Of a stretch of DNA of 64,000 nucleotides, positions 1-8,841 are shown one piece after another. The DNA is from Slackia isoflavoniconvertens (lineage in GTDB: Bacteria; Actinomycetota; Coriobacteriia; Coriobacteriales; Eggerthellaceae): contig NZ_QIBZ01000007.1 in the NCBI RefSeq assembly GCF_003725955.1, forward strand, positions 57,409 to 121,408, given 5' to 3'. The notes below the pieces were generated by a model. It saw only the letters and a list, made by a program, of their open reading frames with translations, was not told the origin of the DNA and searched no databases. The first letter of the stretch is position 1, and the number at the start of each line of letters is the position of its first letter. The translations under genes and the position numbers were made by a program.

Positions 1-458
1 GATTTATTGCCATTGAGGTACACCTTACCATCGCGACGCTCGTACGTAGAAGCGAGCGAGCTCGAGTCGGAGCCGGCACCAGGCTCGGTGAAACCAAGCA
101 CGAAGCCCGGTCGACCAGCCATAACCTCAGCGAAACACTGCTCCTGCTGCTCAGGGGAACCGTATTCCGTCATGTCTTTGAGCGCGCACAGGTTGCCGTA
201 CACATAGATGGGCGCACCATTTTTGCAGATGCGCTCAGAAACCAGCATAAGCGTCATCACGTCAACGGGCGTACCACCGAACTTCTCGTCGACGCCGAGC
301 ATCTGAAAGCCGTTTTCAAGCAGCGCGTCAGTAAATTCCGTCGGCCACTCATGCTTCTCGTCGCACTCTTTGAAATACTGCTCAGTGCCATAGCGCTCCA
401 TCAGCTCGTCGACGCTCTCGAGCAACAACTCTTGTTCTTCGGTAAGGGCGAAATCCAT
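1..458 (-). CDS. acyl-CoA dehydrogenase, CaiA-like, 5' part only
   Basis: The first 152 residues are inside the window; the rest lies beyond base 1. The N-terminus (MDFALTEEQELLLESVDEL) and the FAD-site segment FTEPGAGSD, followed by LNGNK, are those of acyl-CoA dehydrogenases. The nearest relative I can name is crotonobetainyl-CoA reductase CaiA, which starts with MDF and has an ITEPGAGSD segment. Such flavoproteins take part in reduction or oxidation of the alpha-beta bond of acyl-CoA thioesters with electron-transfer flavoprotein. The ATG at 458 is preceded by GAGGAAAGG. A terminator (562-593) separates it from the CoA ligase upstream, so it may have its own promoter, but the shared theme suggests one pathway. 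The substrate cannot be read from the sequence. Confidence 0.85.
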   Translation of the reverse strand, partial: MDFALTEEQELLLESVDELMERYGTEQYFKECDEKHEWPTEFTDALLENGFQMLGVDEKFGGTPVDVMTLMLVSERICKNGAPIYVYGNLCALKDMTEYGSPEQQEQCFAEVMAGRPGFVLGFTEPGAGSDSSSLASTYERRDGKVYLNGNK

Positions 459-561
459 GGTTTTCCTTTCCTCTGTTTCCCGCATCCTTGCTTAACGTTC
501 ACAACATCGCATGACTGCGCTGCGATTCTGATAAGCAATTAGCAAGAAGCGTGCCAAAATG

Positions 562-593
562 AAGAGACGCTGCCCAAAAGGACAGCGTCTCTT
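562..593 (-). terminator. terminator after the CoA ligase
   Basis: Perfect 11-bp stem (AAGAGACGCTG with its complement) and 10-nt loop, 30 bases past the ligase stop. On the minus strand it is followed by a short T-rich run. Confidence 0.75.
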
Positions 594-624
594 AAAAATA
601 TAATTCAACATTCGGAAAGGGCCG

Positions 625-2193
625 TTACTTCTCGACGTGAGCGTCAAAATAGGCAACGACGTTTTTCATTCGAATCTTTCCCGCATCATCGCGGCCCAAG
701 TTGTCAACGAACAGTACATAGCGCGGCTTTTTGTAGCTTGCGATATAGGCCTTGCAGGCCTCCTGCACGTCTTGCGCCGTGAGGGTTTTACCCTTCACCG
801 GTTGCACCACGGCAGCGACAGCCTCGCCCATCACCGGATCGCTCGTGCCAAAGACCACGCAATCGGCCACATCGGGATTTCTCAAAATGGCGGTTTGCAC
901 TTCATTGATGAACACGTTTTCGCCGCCCGATTTGATCATGTCCTTTTTGCGGGCGCACAGGTAGTAGTAGCCGTTTTCGTCAACGCGCATGACGTCGCCC
1001 GTATGCAGCCATCCATCGGGCGTAATGGTGTTTGCGGTAATTTCAGGCTGCCCATAATAGCCACTCATCACCGCGGGGGATTTGACAAGGGCCTCACCAG
1101 GCTCGCCAGGCGCCACATCGTCTCCTTCATCGTCGACGATGCGTATTTCCATCTCATCCATCGGCTTGCCAAGTGCATCGAGCAGCGGGGAATCCTCTTC
1201 CAGCATCTCGCGCGTCAAACGCATCGTAATGCCGGAGCCGCTTTCGCTCTGCCCCCAGCCGTAATTGATTTCAGCATTGGGGAATGCGCCGTATATCGCC
1301 CGCACGATTTCGGGCGTCATGGCGCCCGCCGCGCTTTGCACAATGCGAACGGTCGACAAATCGTGCGACGACACGCCACCATCGCGGACGAGGCGAACGT
1401 AGGTCGTCGGCGGCAGCAGAATCATATGCGTCACCCCATGCTCATCGATTTGGTCGAGCACGGCGTGCGCATCGAACTTCCCGCAAATGACGATCGTTGC
1501 GCCAGCCGAAAGGGCACACATGAACCAGCTATGGCCACCATGGTGCTCAAGCGGGCATTGAATAAGGACGACAGGGTGGTCCATTTCAAGCATGGCGTTC
1601 GAGCGCAGAATAACCCGAATTTCCGCCAAATCCTGCCCATGAGTACGGCATGCGCCTTTCGGAAGGCCGGTTGAGCCGCCCGTAAACTGCACGCGCGAAA
1701 GAGCGCCCTCGTCACGGAAAAGCTCAAGGTCAGGCTCAGCGGGCGCGGAAAGGTCGAACAAGCGCGGTGCGAACGGCGTCGATGCGCCAACGGCAAGAAG
1801 GTCGAGCTCGGGATTGAAATCGCGACGGCTCTCGACGACTTTCTCTTCGAATTTCTTCGCGAATACAAGGAGCTTCGCATCGACCGCATTCGTGAGATAT
1901 GCGATTTCGCGAGGAATAAGTCGATAGTTCAAAGGAACGGCAACCGCTCCGATGCGCTGAATCGCCAAATAGACGGCGATAAGCTCGACGCTGTTCTCCA
2001 TGAGATAGGCTACCTTGTCGCCTGTTTCCACGCCTCGATTGCGAAACGCACGGGCGATTTTGCAAGCCAAGGTATCCAGCTGCTCATACGTTTGGGTAAT
2101 CTCGCCGCATACGCAGGCAACACGCTGCGGGCGCTTTTCAACATTCTCAAGAAATGGCTCGATAATGTTGCCATATGTTGTTGCCCCAGACAC
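625..2193 (-). CDS. acyl-CoA synthetase (AMP-forming), CaiC/BaiB type
   Basis: ANL-superfamily ligase that activates a carboxylic acid to its CoA thioester via an acyl-adenylate, in the cytoplasm. Seen: the P-loop-like motif FTGGSTGLPKG, the adenylate motif GWGQSESG, the hinge-side motif HTGDV and the KSGGENVF segment before the C-terminal lid. Length (about 522 residues) is normal. I place the start at the GTG at 2193, preceded by GAGGGGG at good spacing; an ATG at 2217 in the same frame lacks such a site. It is the last gene of a run with the enoate reductase and the crotonase, which suggests it supplies their CoA-bound substrate. Bile-acid, carnitine-type and aryl-propenoate ligases look alike at this level, so the substrate is open. 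Confidence 0.88.
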   Translation of the reverse strand: MSGATTYGNIIEPFLENVEKRPQRVACVCGEITQTYEQLDTLACKIARAFRNRGVETGDKVAYLMENSVELIAVYLAIQRIGAVAVPLNYRLIPREIAYLTNAVDAKLLVFAKKFEEKVVESRRDFNPELDLLAVGASTPFAPRLFDLSAPAEPDLELFRDEGALSRVQFTGGSTGLPKGACRTHGQDLAEIRVILRSNAMLEMDHPVVLIQCPLEHHGGHSWFMCALSAGATIVICGKFDAHAVLDQIDEHGVTHMILLPPTTYVRLVRDGGVSSHDLSTVRIVQSAAGAMTPEIVRAIYGAFPNAEINYGWGQSESGSGITMRLTREMLEEDSPLLDALGKPMDEMEIRIVDDEGDDVAPGEPGEALVKSPAVMSGYYGQPEITANTITPDGWLHTGDVMRVDENGYYYLCARKKDMIKSGGENVFINEVQTAILRNPDVADCVVFGTSDPVMGEAVAAVVQPVKGKTLTAQDVQEACKAYIASYKKPRYVLFVDNLGRDDAGKIRMKNVVAYFDAHVEK

Positions 2194-2298
2194 CTTGGCC
2201 CCCTCATTTCGGCCCATGCAAATTCATCAAGCACCCTTCAATACCAAGGGCGCAATGGGCGGCCGCCGATGCCGGCAAAGCCGCCCGTCCCAAAAGCC

Positions 2299-3066
2299 CT
2301 AGCGGGCGAACTTCTCCATAGTTTTGGCGTAGGCTTTCGTCGTGGTGCAGAACGGGGAACTCGTCTGCTCCAGCGCGAGCGAAGCCTGGAGATTGGTATC
2401 GCTCAAAGAGTTCAGCATCCCCTTCGCCACCTGGATAGACGCATCGGGCATTTCCGCCAATCGACGCGCGAGTTCCATCGTTGTTTCCTCGAGGGATTCC
2501 GACGGAACCACGCGGTTCGCAATGCCGAGCTCGCCCAGTCGCACGCCAGAAATGCGATCGCCCAGGAAGAGGATTTCTTTGGCGCGCTGCATGCCAACCA
2601 ATTCGGGCAAGAATTTCACCACGCCCATCTCGGGAGCAATGCCGATTTGGCAAAACGCCGGAATCACAGTGGCCGTCTCGCTCACGCATACCAAATCGCT
2701 CGCGAGCATGAGCGCGAAACCGCCGCCCACGGCATAGCCGTCGACCATGGCCACAATCGGCTTGGCAATAGTGCGCATGGCGGTGACGGTGCGGCAATAC
2801 TTGCGATACGTTTTACGCGCGTGCTCGGGGGTGTTTTCCTCGGGGGAGCTTTGGCTCAAATCGCCGCCGCTCGTAAAGCAGTTGCCCGAACCGCGAAGGA
2901 CGATCGCGCGAACTTCTGGGTCCTCGTCGGCAGTATGGAAGCATTCCGTCAGTAAATCCATCATGGTGGCGTTAATGGCATTTTTCTTTTTGGGCTGGTT
3001 CAGATACACAACCGCAACGCCGTCTTCGCCTTTTTCCATGTAGACCATATCGGTGTTTTCGCTCAT
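2299..3066 (-). CDS. enoyl-CoA hydratase/isomerase (crotonase family)
   Basis: 255-residue crotonase-fold protein. Seen: the oxyanion-hole segment CFTSGGDLS, the second oxyanion glycine region YAVGGGFALM, and KEILFLGDRIS, which carries the glutamate matching Glu164 of rat mitochondrial crotonase. By my alignment the other catalytic glutamate (Glu144) is replaced by alanine in the PAFCQIGIAP segment, so this may act as an isomerase or on an unusual substrate rather than as a standard hydratase. The start is the ATG at 3066, with AGGGAG eight bases upstream; that site overlaps the stop region of the enoate reductase, so the two genes are tightly linked. CaiD-like function in carnitine metabolism is one option. 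Confidence 0.85.
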   Translation of the reverse strand: MSENTDMVYMEKGEDGVAVVYLNQPKKKNAINATMMDLLTECFHTADEDPEVRAIVLRGSGNCFTSGGDLSQSSPEENTPEHARKTYRKYCRTVTAMRTIAKPIVAMVDGYAVGGGFALMLASDLVCVSETATVIPAFCQIGIAPEMGVVKFLPELVGMQRAKEILFLGDRISGVRLGELGIANRVVPSESLEETTMELARRLAEMPDASIQVAKGMLNSLSDTNLQASLALEQTSSPFCTTTKAYAKTMEKFAR

Positions 3067-3078
3067 AGCAGGCACTCC

Positions 3079-5181
3079 CTAGATGGCGCAAGCGGCAACG
3101 TAGCCAGCCTTGGTCGCATCGGCGATACGATGCGGCTCATCGGCGTCACCAACCAAATACACCTCGTCGCAAATGCCCTTGAGAGATTCAGCCAGAGCAT
3201 GGTTCGGCTTGAATCCCAACGTAATCGCGACGGTTTTCGCGGGAACGAAAATCTCGGTCTGATTGCCCTCTTTATCGGTCTGAACAGCCTTGACTCCCTT
3301 ATCGGTAATCTCGGTGACCTTGGTGAGCGCATGCATTTCGATGTTTTCGGCCTTCTTGAAGCCATTGATCAGGCCGAAGCGATCGGAGCCGCCCACGTCG
3401 TAGCCGATCTTCTTTTTCTCCTCGATAATGGTGGCGCGGCGCCCGGTCTCCATACACAGGTGACCCAGCTCGCAACCCGGCAAGCCGCCGCCGATGATGG
3501 CGACCTCGCGGCTCACAGGCCAATTCATGGCCGTAGTCGCCCAACGGGCAAAGCTCGGAGTGTAGTGCATCTTCACAACGTTGGTCGCACCCCACCACAT
3601 AAAGTTGTTGAATGCGCTCTTGGTGTGCGGCGTGTTGCCGTTGAGCATCTCGAGCAGGTCGTGGGACTGGAGCACGTTGGCGTTATCCACGCCAGGAACA
3701 TCGAGCGTCATAACATCGCCACCGATTGCGACGATAACAGCATCGGGCTTGGCCGCCTTAACCACGGAAGCATCGACTGGGGTCTTCAAATGCACCTTGA
3801 TTTCGGGATGCGATTTCACCAGGTTGTTCATGTAGTCGAGATAACGCTCGTGATAAGGACTGAAAATCGAAGACATCTTCACGCAGCCACCCAGACGGGG
3901 GCCTGCTTCGTAAAGATCGACCTCATGGCCGCGCTCAACGGCGCACACGGCTGCATTGATGCCAGCCGGGCCAGAACCCACGACCATCACGCGCTTTTTC
4001 TTCTCCGCTTTCGGGTACATCTCGTGATCGAGCTCTGCGCCCAAATGGGGGTTCACGCCGCAGTAATTCATCGGCTTGCCCTGGCTCACCACGTCATCGA
4101 GGCAACGGCAGCACACGATGCACTTGCGCATATCGCAGGTTCGATCTTCCATGACCTTTCGAGGAAGGTCGGGGTCGGCGATGCTGTAACGAAGGCCAGC
4201 GATCACGTCGACCTTGTCCGCCTGAAGAGCTTGCTCCATAGCGGTCGGGTCGGTATTGCGGTAACCCTGAGCCACCGGTTTCTTGGCGACGGTCTTGATT
4301 TTCTGGGAAATCCACGTCCAGTGGCAATCTTCGATAACTTTCGTGGTCAGAGGCTCGCTCGTCTCGTGCCAGCCCACGGCCAAATCGTGCAAGTCGGCGC
4401 CAGCCTCTTCAAGCATGGGCGCAATCTGCAGCGCTTCCTCCATGGAAAGGCCCTCGCCAGCAGGGCTCTTGATGAAGTCGATCGGGCTCCAACGAACGAC
4501 GATGGGGAAATCGGGGCCCAAGGCCTCGCGCACGCCCGCGATGACCTCGCATGCGAAGCGGGCACGATTCTCGATGCTTCCGCCGTATTCGTCGGTGCGG
4601 TTGTTCGTCGCCTTCGCCATGAAGCGGCTCATGATGCCGCCAACGCCCGCCATAACCTCGATGGCGTCGAAGCCAGCTTCCTTGATGACGCGAGCGCCAT
4701 TGATGTATTGCTTCTGGAAGTCGTGGATTTGCTCAATGGTCATGGCCTTGAAGCCGCTCATGAATTTCAGAATGGCGATATCGGAGGGGCCATACGCGCT
4801 TTCGGGAAGCTCGTCGGAGGGCTTCCAATCATGCACGCAATAAAGCTGAGCGCAAATAAGGCCATCATGCTTGTGCACGGGGTCGACCATATATTTCTTC
4901 AAGTCGGGAATGCACGTCTCGTCGTAGCACGAAGGCAGAGCATGAATCATCGGATTGCTCGCCTCGAGCTCATTACGTTTCCAGGGAACAATGGTCTGAA
5001 TAATCATTGCCGTCTGGCCAGCGGCGCGCTCTTCAAGATAATTCGCGAGACGTTGGGTGGGACGATTGTCGGGCGTAACATAGCCCAAACCAGGCGACAT
5101 CGACGTGGTAATCATGCGGTTCTTCAGCGTAACGCCATTGACCTTCAGCGGGGAGCCGAGGATTGGGTACTCTTTGCTCAT
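3079..5181 (-). CDS. FMN/FAD/4Fe-4S enoate reductase (BaiH / 2,4-dienoyl-CoA reductase family)
   Basis: 700-residue Old Yellow Enzyme of the large three-cofactor type. The first 340 or so residues are the TIM barrel with the FMN site. A cysteine cluster (CIVCCRC then NYCGVNP, about residues 350-375) should bind a 4Fe-4S centre. The C-terminal half has two dinucleotide folds (MVVGSGPAGINAA and AIIGGGLPGCELG) for FAD and NAD(P)H. Family members reduce alpha,beta-unsaturated acids, dienoyl-CoA esters or 3-oxo-delta4/delta6 steroids (BaiCD, BaiH). ATG at 5181 has GAGGGG eight bases upstream. It is the first gene of the minus-strand run reductase, crotonase, CoA ligase. The exact substrate is not visible. 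Confidence 0.88.
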   Translation of the reverse strand: MSKEYPILGSPLKVNGVTLKNRMITTSMSPGLGYVTPDNRPTQRLANYLEERAAGQTAMIIQTIVPWKRNELEASNPMIHALPSCYDETCIPDLKKYMVDPVHKHDGLICAQLYCVHDWKPSDELPESAYGPSDIAILKFMSGFKAMTIEQIHDFQKQYINGARVIKEAGFDAIEVMAGVGGIMSRFMAKATNNRTDEYGGSIENRARFACEVIAGVREALGPDFPIVVRWSPIDFIKSPAGEGLSMEEALQIAPMLEEAGADLHDLAVGWHETSEPLTTKVIEDCHWTWISQKIKTVAKKPVAQGYRNTDPTAMEQALQADKVDVIAGLRYSIADPDLPRKVMEDRTCDMRKCIVCCRCLDDVVSQGKPMNYCGVNPHLGAELDHEMYPKAEKKKRVMVVGSGPAGINAAVCAVERGHEVDLYEAGPRLGGCVKMSSIFSPYHERYLDYMNNLVKSHPEIKVHLKTPVDASVVKAAKPDAVIVAIGGDVMTLDVPGVDNANVLQSHDLLEMLNGNTPHTKSAFNNFMWWGATNVVKMHYTPSFARWATTAMNWPVSREVAIIGGGLPGCELGHLCMETGRRATIIEEKKKIGYDVGGSDRFGLINGFKKAENIEMHALTKVTEITDKGVKAVQTDKEGNQTEIFVPAKTVAITLGFKPNHALAESLKGICDEVYLVGDADEPHRIADATKAGYVAACAI

Positions 5182-5539
5182 GCGCGAAACCCCTCTTTCT
5201 CATGTTTCATATATGCAACCACCTTGATGCATAGGAACTAAGCAAAAAGCGTGCCAAACAGCGCAGTCCCGCATCGCATGCTCAGTTGTAAAGCCGTAAA
5301 AGGAGCCTGGCGACGCTCTGTCCGTGAGCGCCGCACAGATAAGACAGCCGGCTCGCACCCCGTATCGCGAACGCGAGCCAACGTACCCTGAGCAAACATC
5401 ATGCCGACAGTCGCAGCATTCGTGCGCAATCGTCCCTTATGCATAGGCATGTTTTTTGCTACAACAGGGCTAATGGAGAAATAGTGTGCTCGGAAAGCGC
5501 GCTTGAAATCAAACGATTCACGAGAGGGTGTGGCCTTCC
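5182..5539. other. divergent intergenic region, 358 bp
   Basis: Separates the minus-strand reductase operon from the plus-strand Hsp70-fragment gene and should hold both promoters. The only promoter-like match I see for the plus strand is an extended -10, TGCTACAAC (5458-5466), about 80 bases before the start; no convincing -35 accompanies it. Reading frames here show no recognisable protein. Confidence 0.4.
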
Positions 5540-6307
5540 ATGGCAAAGAAGACCGTCGATATCAATGTCGGGAAAAGCAAGTTCTCGCGAAACCAAAAAA
5601 CAGGAGGCTCGACGAGCGTTCAGCTCGACTGCGCCAACGGCAAGCTCCCCTTCGACATCGCCATCGAGCTTCCCGATGGCCGCGCCCATGCCGTGGTAAG
5701 GCGAGGACGCACGCTGCCGATTCACCAAGAGGAGCTGTTCTCTACAGCATCGTCATATCAAACCGCAATGGAATTCCATGTCGTTTACGGAAATCGCCCT
5801 TTGGCGAAAGACTGCGAAAGCATCGCGCGCATTCGCCTTCGAAATATTCGCTGGTCGGCAGCCGGGGTTCCGAAAGTCACGGTCAATTTCGACGTGGATA
5901 AAACAGGCCTGCTCACCATTGGCGTCAACAATCTCGATCGAAAAGACGAAGCCATCGTTGAGACGAACGAGATTCCCACGGGGTTCAACGAGACCGCGCA
6001 CGCTGCCGAAGGCGAAAACGCCGCATCCGATGCCGCGGAACGCGAACGTATTCGCGAGCTCGACGAAGCCCGCGAATTGCTGCGACGCCTCGATGATGAG
6101 TATCACGTATCAAAGCGCGCCATGAAATGGGGCGAAAAACGCGAATACAAGCGCGTCCGCAAGAGCATCGTCGACATCGTCTCGCAACCGCTGTCGAAAA
6201 CGAGCAATGCCGATATGAAAGCGCTTCGACTCAACATGCAGGACATGCGCGGCCAAAAACGCGTGCTTGACCAGCGAAAGGCGCAAGTTGAAGGCTGGTA
6301 TGACTAA
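5540..6307 (+). CDS. stand-alone Hsp70 substrate-binding domain protein (no ATPase domain)
   Basis: 255 residues. Residues about 34-140 align with the beta-sandwich substrate-binding domain of DnaK: compare TLPIHQEELFSTAS with the DnaK pattern TIPT..xxFSTA, HVVYGNRPLAKD with HVLQGERxMAxD, and GVPKVTVNFDVDKTGLLTI with [19 protein letters not shown] (the last is in this window's own DnaK). Residues 160-255 are charged and helical, in the place of the lid. The whole nucleotide-binding domain is missing, and the ATG at 5540 has AGAGGG upstream with no Hsp70 sequence before it, so this is a compact gene rather than a visible decay product. A holdase or client-adaptor role is an inference. No neighbour indicates a partner. 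Confidence 0.7.
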   Translation: MAKKTVDINVGKSKFSRNQKTGGSTSVQLDCANGKLPFDIAIELPDGRAHAVVRRGRTLPIHQEELFSTASSYQTAMEFHVVYGNRPLAKDCESIARIRLRNIRWSAAGVPKVTVNFDVDKTGLLTIGVNNLDRKDEAIVETNEIPTGFNETAHAAEGENAASDAAERERIRELDEARELLRRLDDEYHVSKRAMKWGEKREYKRVRKSIVDIVSQPLSKTSNADMKALRLNMQDMRGQKRVLDQRKAQVEGWYD

Positions 6308-6412
6308 CGCACGATAACAGCTTGTCCAAATTACCGCACGACCCGAGCGCGGGCATCGCCAAGCGGTAAAATGAAGCCAACTGCCCCGAACAAGAGAGAG
6401 GATGAGGGGATT

Positions 6413-7858
6413 ATGGCAGAAATGAAAGACGCGGCATTCCTTGCCGAAGCCGACAGCTGGATCGACACTCATTGGGAAGAGATCGTCGAAGAAATCGGCA
6501 ATCTCGTCGCTGTTCCAAGCGTCGTCGACTTCGACGCCGCCACGCCCGAGCACCCCAGCGGCCCCGACGCGCACGCCGGCATGACGGCGGCGCTCGACTT
6601 GGCTTCTCGCCTGGGCTTTCCGACTACCGATGAGGCGGGCGAAATCGGCTGGGCCGACCTCGAAGGCGAAAGCGAAACCCAGCTCGGCATGATTTGCCAC
6701 GCCGACGTTGTGGTGCCGGGCGTCGGCTGGACAAGCGACCCGTGGACCATGCAGCGCCGCGACGGCTTCCTTATCGGCCGCGGCGTACTCGACGACAAAG
6801 GCCCGCTTGTCGTTTCGTTGTACGCCATGAAGTTCTTCGCCGAGCGCTGCGAAGCCGAAGGCAAGAAGCTCCCCTACACCATTCGCATGCTTGTAGGCAC
6901 CAACGAGGAAACCGGAACCATGAAAGACGTGGGCTATTACCTCGCCCACCACAAAGCTCCCGCATTCCTGTTCACGTCCGACGCCGAATTCTCGGTGTGC
7001 TACGGCGAAAAGGGCGGTTTCGACGGCCTGATTACGTCGAAGAAGCTCGAGGGCGGCAATATCGTCGACTTCACCACGGGCGACGCGGCCACCAATGCCG
7101 TCCCCAGCCAGGCAACCCTCGTCGTGAAGGCAAACGCCGCCGAGCTGCCTGCGCCCGCCGGCTTCGAGGTAACCGACGCCGGCGACGGCCGCGCGAAGAT
7201 CGTCGCCACGGGCAAGGGCGGCCATGCATCGCTGCCCGAGGGCACGGTCAACGCCATTGGCATGCTCGCGCGTTATGCGCTTGAGCATGACCTCTGCAGC
7301 GAGGACGAGGCCGAGTTCCTGCGTCTCGCAGTGAAGATCATGGACTCCACCGACGGCAGCTCCATCGGCATCGACACGGCCGACGCTTACTTCGATCCGT
7401 TGACCTGCATCGCGGGCACCATTCACATGGTCGATACCCACTTGGAGCTCACCATCGACATTCGCTACCCCACGTCCACCACGAACGACGAGCTGCAGGC
7501 AAAGATCGCCGCTGTCGCTGCCGATTACCATGCGACTTGCGAAAACACGCTGACCTTGGTTCCGTTCCTCGTCGACCCGCAGAGCCCCGCAATCCAAATG
7601 CTCGCTTCTTCGTACCACGACGCCACCGGCCTCGACGGCGACCCGTTCACCATCGGCGGCGGCACCTACGCGCGCGAATTCCCGTGCGCTGCGAGCTTCG
7701 GCCCCGAAGATCCGCATGACGAATACCCCGAGTGGGTCGGCCCCATGCACGGCGCCGATGAGGGTATTTCCGAGGAAACGCTGCGCCGTGCCATGCGCAC
7801 CTACATCCTGGCGATTAAGCGCCTGATGGAAATCGACCTCGAGTCCTTGGCCAAATAA
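6413..7858 (+). CDS. M20 metallopeptidase, Sapep/PepV-type dipeptidase
   Basis: 481-residue cytoplasmic peptidase of clan MH. Metal-site motifs are in order: CHADVVVPG (His and nearby Asp), GVLDDKGP (bridging Asp), NEETG (general-base Glu), TSDAEF, and the C-terminal GPMHGADE. Sapep and PepV are Mn2+ or Zn2+ dependent dipeptidases with broad specificity, including beta-Ala-His and other dipeptides, and supply amino acids. I take the ATG at 6413, preceded by GAGGATGAGGGG; an in-frame ATG at 6371 has no site. It is followed by its own terminator, so it appears monocistronic. Confidence 0.88.
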   Translation: MAEMKDAAFLAEADSWIDTHWEEIVEEIGNLVAVPSVVDFDAATPEHPSGPDAHAGMTAALDLASRLGFPTTDEAGEIGWADLEGESETQLGMICHADVVVPGVGWTSDPWTMQRRDGFLIGRGVLDDKGPLVVSLYAMKFFAERCEAEGKKLPYTIRMLVGTNEETGTMKDVGYYLAHHKAPAFLFTSDAEFSVCYGEKGGFDGLITSKKLEGGNIVDFTTGDAATNAVPSQATLVVKANAAELPAPAGFEVTDAGDGRAKIVATGKGGHASLPEGTVNAIGMLARYALEHDLCSEDEAEFLRLAVKIMDSTDGSSIGIDTADAYFDPLTCIAGTIHMVDTHLELTIDIRYPTSTTNDELQAKIAAVAADYHATCENTLTLVPFLVDPQSPAIQMLASSYHDATGLDGDPFTIGGGTYAREFPCAASFGPEDPHDEYPEWVGPMHGADEGISEETLRRAMRTYILAIKRLMEIDLESLAK

Positions 7859-7910
7859 AGCTCGTGTACGGCACGGAGCTTCATCAAGAGCGCCCATGCC
7901 ACGCATGATC

Positions 7911-7949
7911 CCGCCCCGACGTCTTCCGCTGACGCTGGGGCGGTTTTTT
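7911..7949 (+). terminator. terminator after the dipeptidase
   Basis: CCGCCCC pairs with GGGGCGG across an 19-nt arm that partly pairs again, followed by six T on the plus strand. Confidence 0.8.
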
Positions 7950-8008
7950 GTCGCGGATTTCACGCCGCCCCTCGCCCACCAAGGCCTGCACACGTCGCTC
8001 GACTGCGC

Positions 8009-8014
8009 TACAAT
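8009..8014 (+). promoter_or_regulatory. possible -10 box of the lipoprotein gene
   Basis: TACAAT 40 bases before the GTG start. The -35 region is weak, so this is tentative. Confidence 0.3.
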
Positions 8015-8054
8015 AGATGCACTTTGTACCCCCTCTTGCATTTTAGGAGGCTCC

Positions 8055-8672
8055 GTGAACAACGGATTCACCCATAACCAAGCACGCATCCCCGCCGCAC
8101 GCGTAACGGGTTTCGCCCTTGCGACTCTTCTTCTCGTCTGCGGCGCTTTCCTTTTGACCTCGTGCGGCCATGAGCCCGAGAAGGCCACGCCACCTGCCCA
8201 AACCGAAACGCAAAACACTAACGCAGCCTCAACCGGTGCGAACGAAAAAGCCGCTTCGACAGAAGAGGGCAACGCCGATAAAGCCGCCGACGAGAAAGCC
8301 AGCCAAGACGATTCCGCGAAAGCCGCCAAACATCAAGGCGCGTACGCCATCGCCATTCGCAACGGAGGCGGCGCAGATGGACTGGCAGGCGCCGCTCAGG
8401 CAAAACTCGTAGCAACAGGCCTCACCGAAGACAATCACACCTACGCACTTGATTCGTATGCGATTGCAGGAGGCCTCACTCCCACGACCGTCGTATACGT
8501 AAAGGGCACGGGCGACGATGCCGCCGATGTCAAAGAGGAAGCGGAAAAGGTCGTTTCCGCACTGGGACTTGGCAGCGTGCAAACTTTCGACGAAGCCACC
8601 GCGGGCGAATCGATGGACAGCTTCGATATTTTCGTCATCGTCGGCAAAGATGCACTGGGCACGTTGCAATAA
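8055..8672 (+). CDS. lipoprotein with LytR_C-like domain
   Basis: 205 residues. The GTG at 8055 has a strong ribosome site (TTTTAGGAGG). The N-terminus has a signal segment ending in a lipobox, FLLTSC, so the mature protein should be anchored to the outer membrane face by its cysteine. A 60-residue linker rich in Ala, Lys, Glu and Asp follows. The C-terminal 110 residues begin AIAIRNGGGADGLAGAAQAK, have TTVVYVKGTGDDAADV and end FDIFVIVGKD, the pattern of the small domain found at the C-terminus of LytR-CpsA-Psr proteins, where it sits outside the membrane. There is no LCP catalytic domain. A cell-wall role is an inference. Confidence 0.7.
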   Translation: MNNGFTHNQARIPAARVTGFALATLLLVCGAFLLTSCGHEPEKATPPAQTETQNTNAASTGANEKAASTEEGNADKAADEKASQDDSAKAAKHQGAYAIAIRNGGGADGLAGAAQAKLVATGLTEDNHTYALDSYAIAGGLTPTTVVYVKGTGDDAADVKEEAEKVVSALGLGSVQTFDEATAGESMDSFDIFVIVGKDALGTLQ

Positions 8673-8710
8673 AAGCATTCGCCCGAAGAACAAGCACCCG
8701 GCAATACCAA

Positions 8711-8749
8711 AAGAGGGAGGCGCTGCACAAGCACGCCTCCCTCTTTTTT
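8711..8749 (+). terminator. terminator after the lipoprotein gene
   Basis: Perfect 12-bp stem (AAGAGGGAGGCG and complement) followed by a run of T on the plus strand. Confidence 0.9.
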
Positions 8750-8841
8750 ATCAGCGGTTTTAGCCTATGGGGCATAAGCCACGGTTTTCGATTAAATGAA
8801 TGCAGCTTGGGAATCGCTTTCCCTCGCCTTCATGCATTTCA

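Noticed and set aside
3130..5241. Very long open frame on the plus strand opposite the enoate reductase
   Set aside because: It is the shadow of a GC-rich gene; it has no family motif, no ribosome site and a composition dominated by His, Ala and Arg.
5238..5546. 102-codon minus-strand frame upstream of the enoate reductase
   Set aside because: It occupies the divergent promoter region, lacks a ribosome site and resembles nothing.
6110..8329. 739-codon minus-strand open frame opposite the dipeptidase and lipoprotein
   Set aside because: Spans two well-supported genes and both terminators, and contains no recognisable domain.
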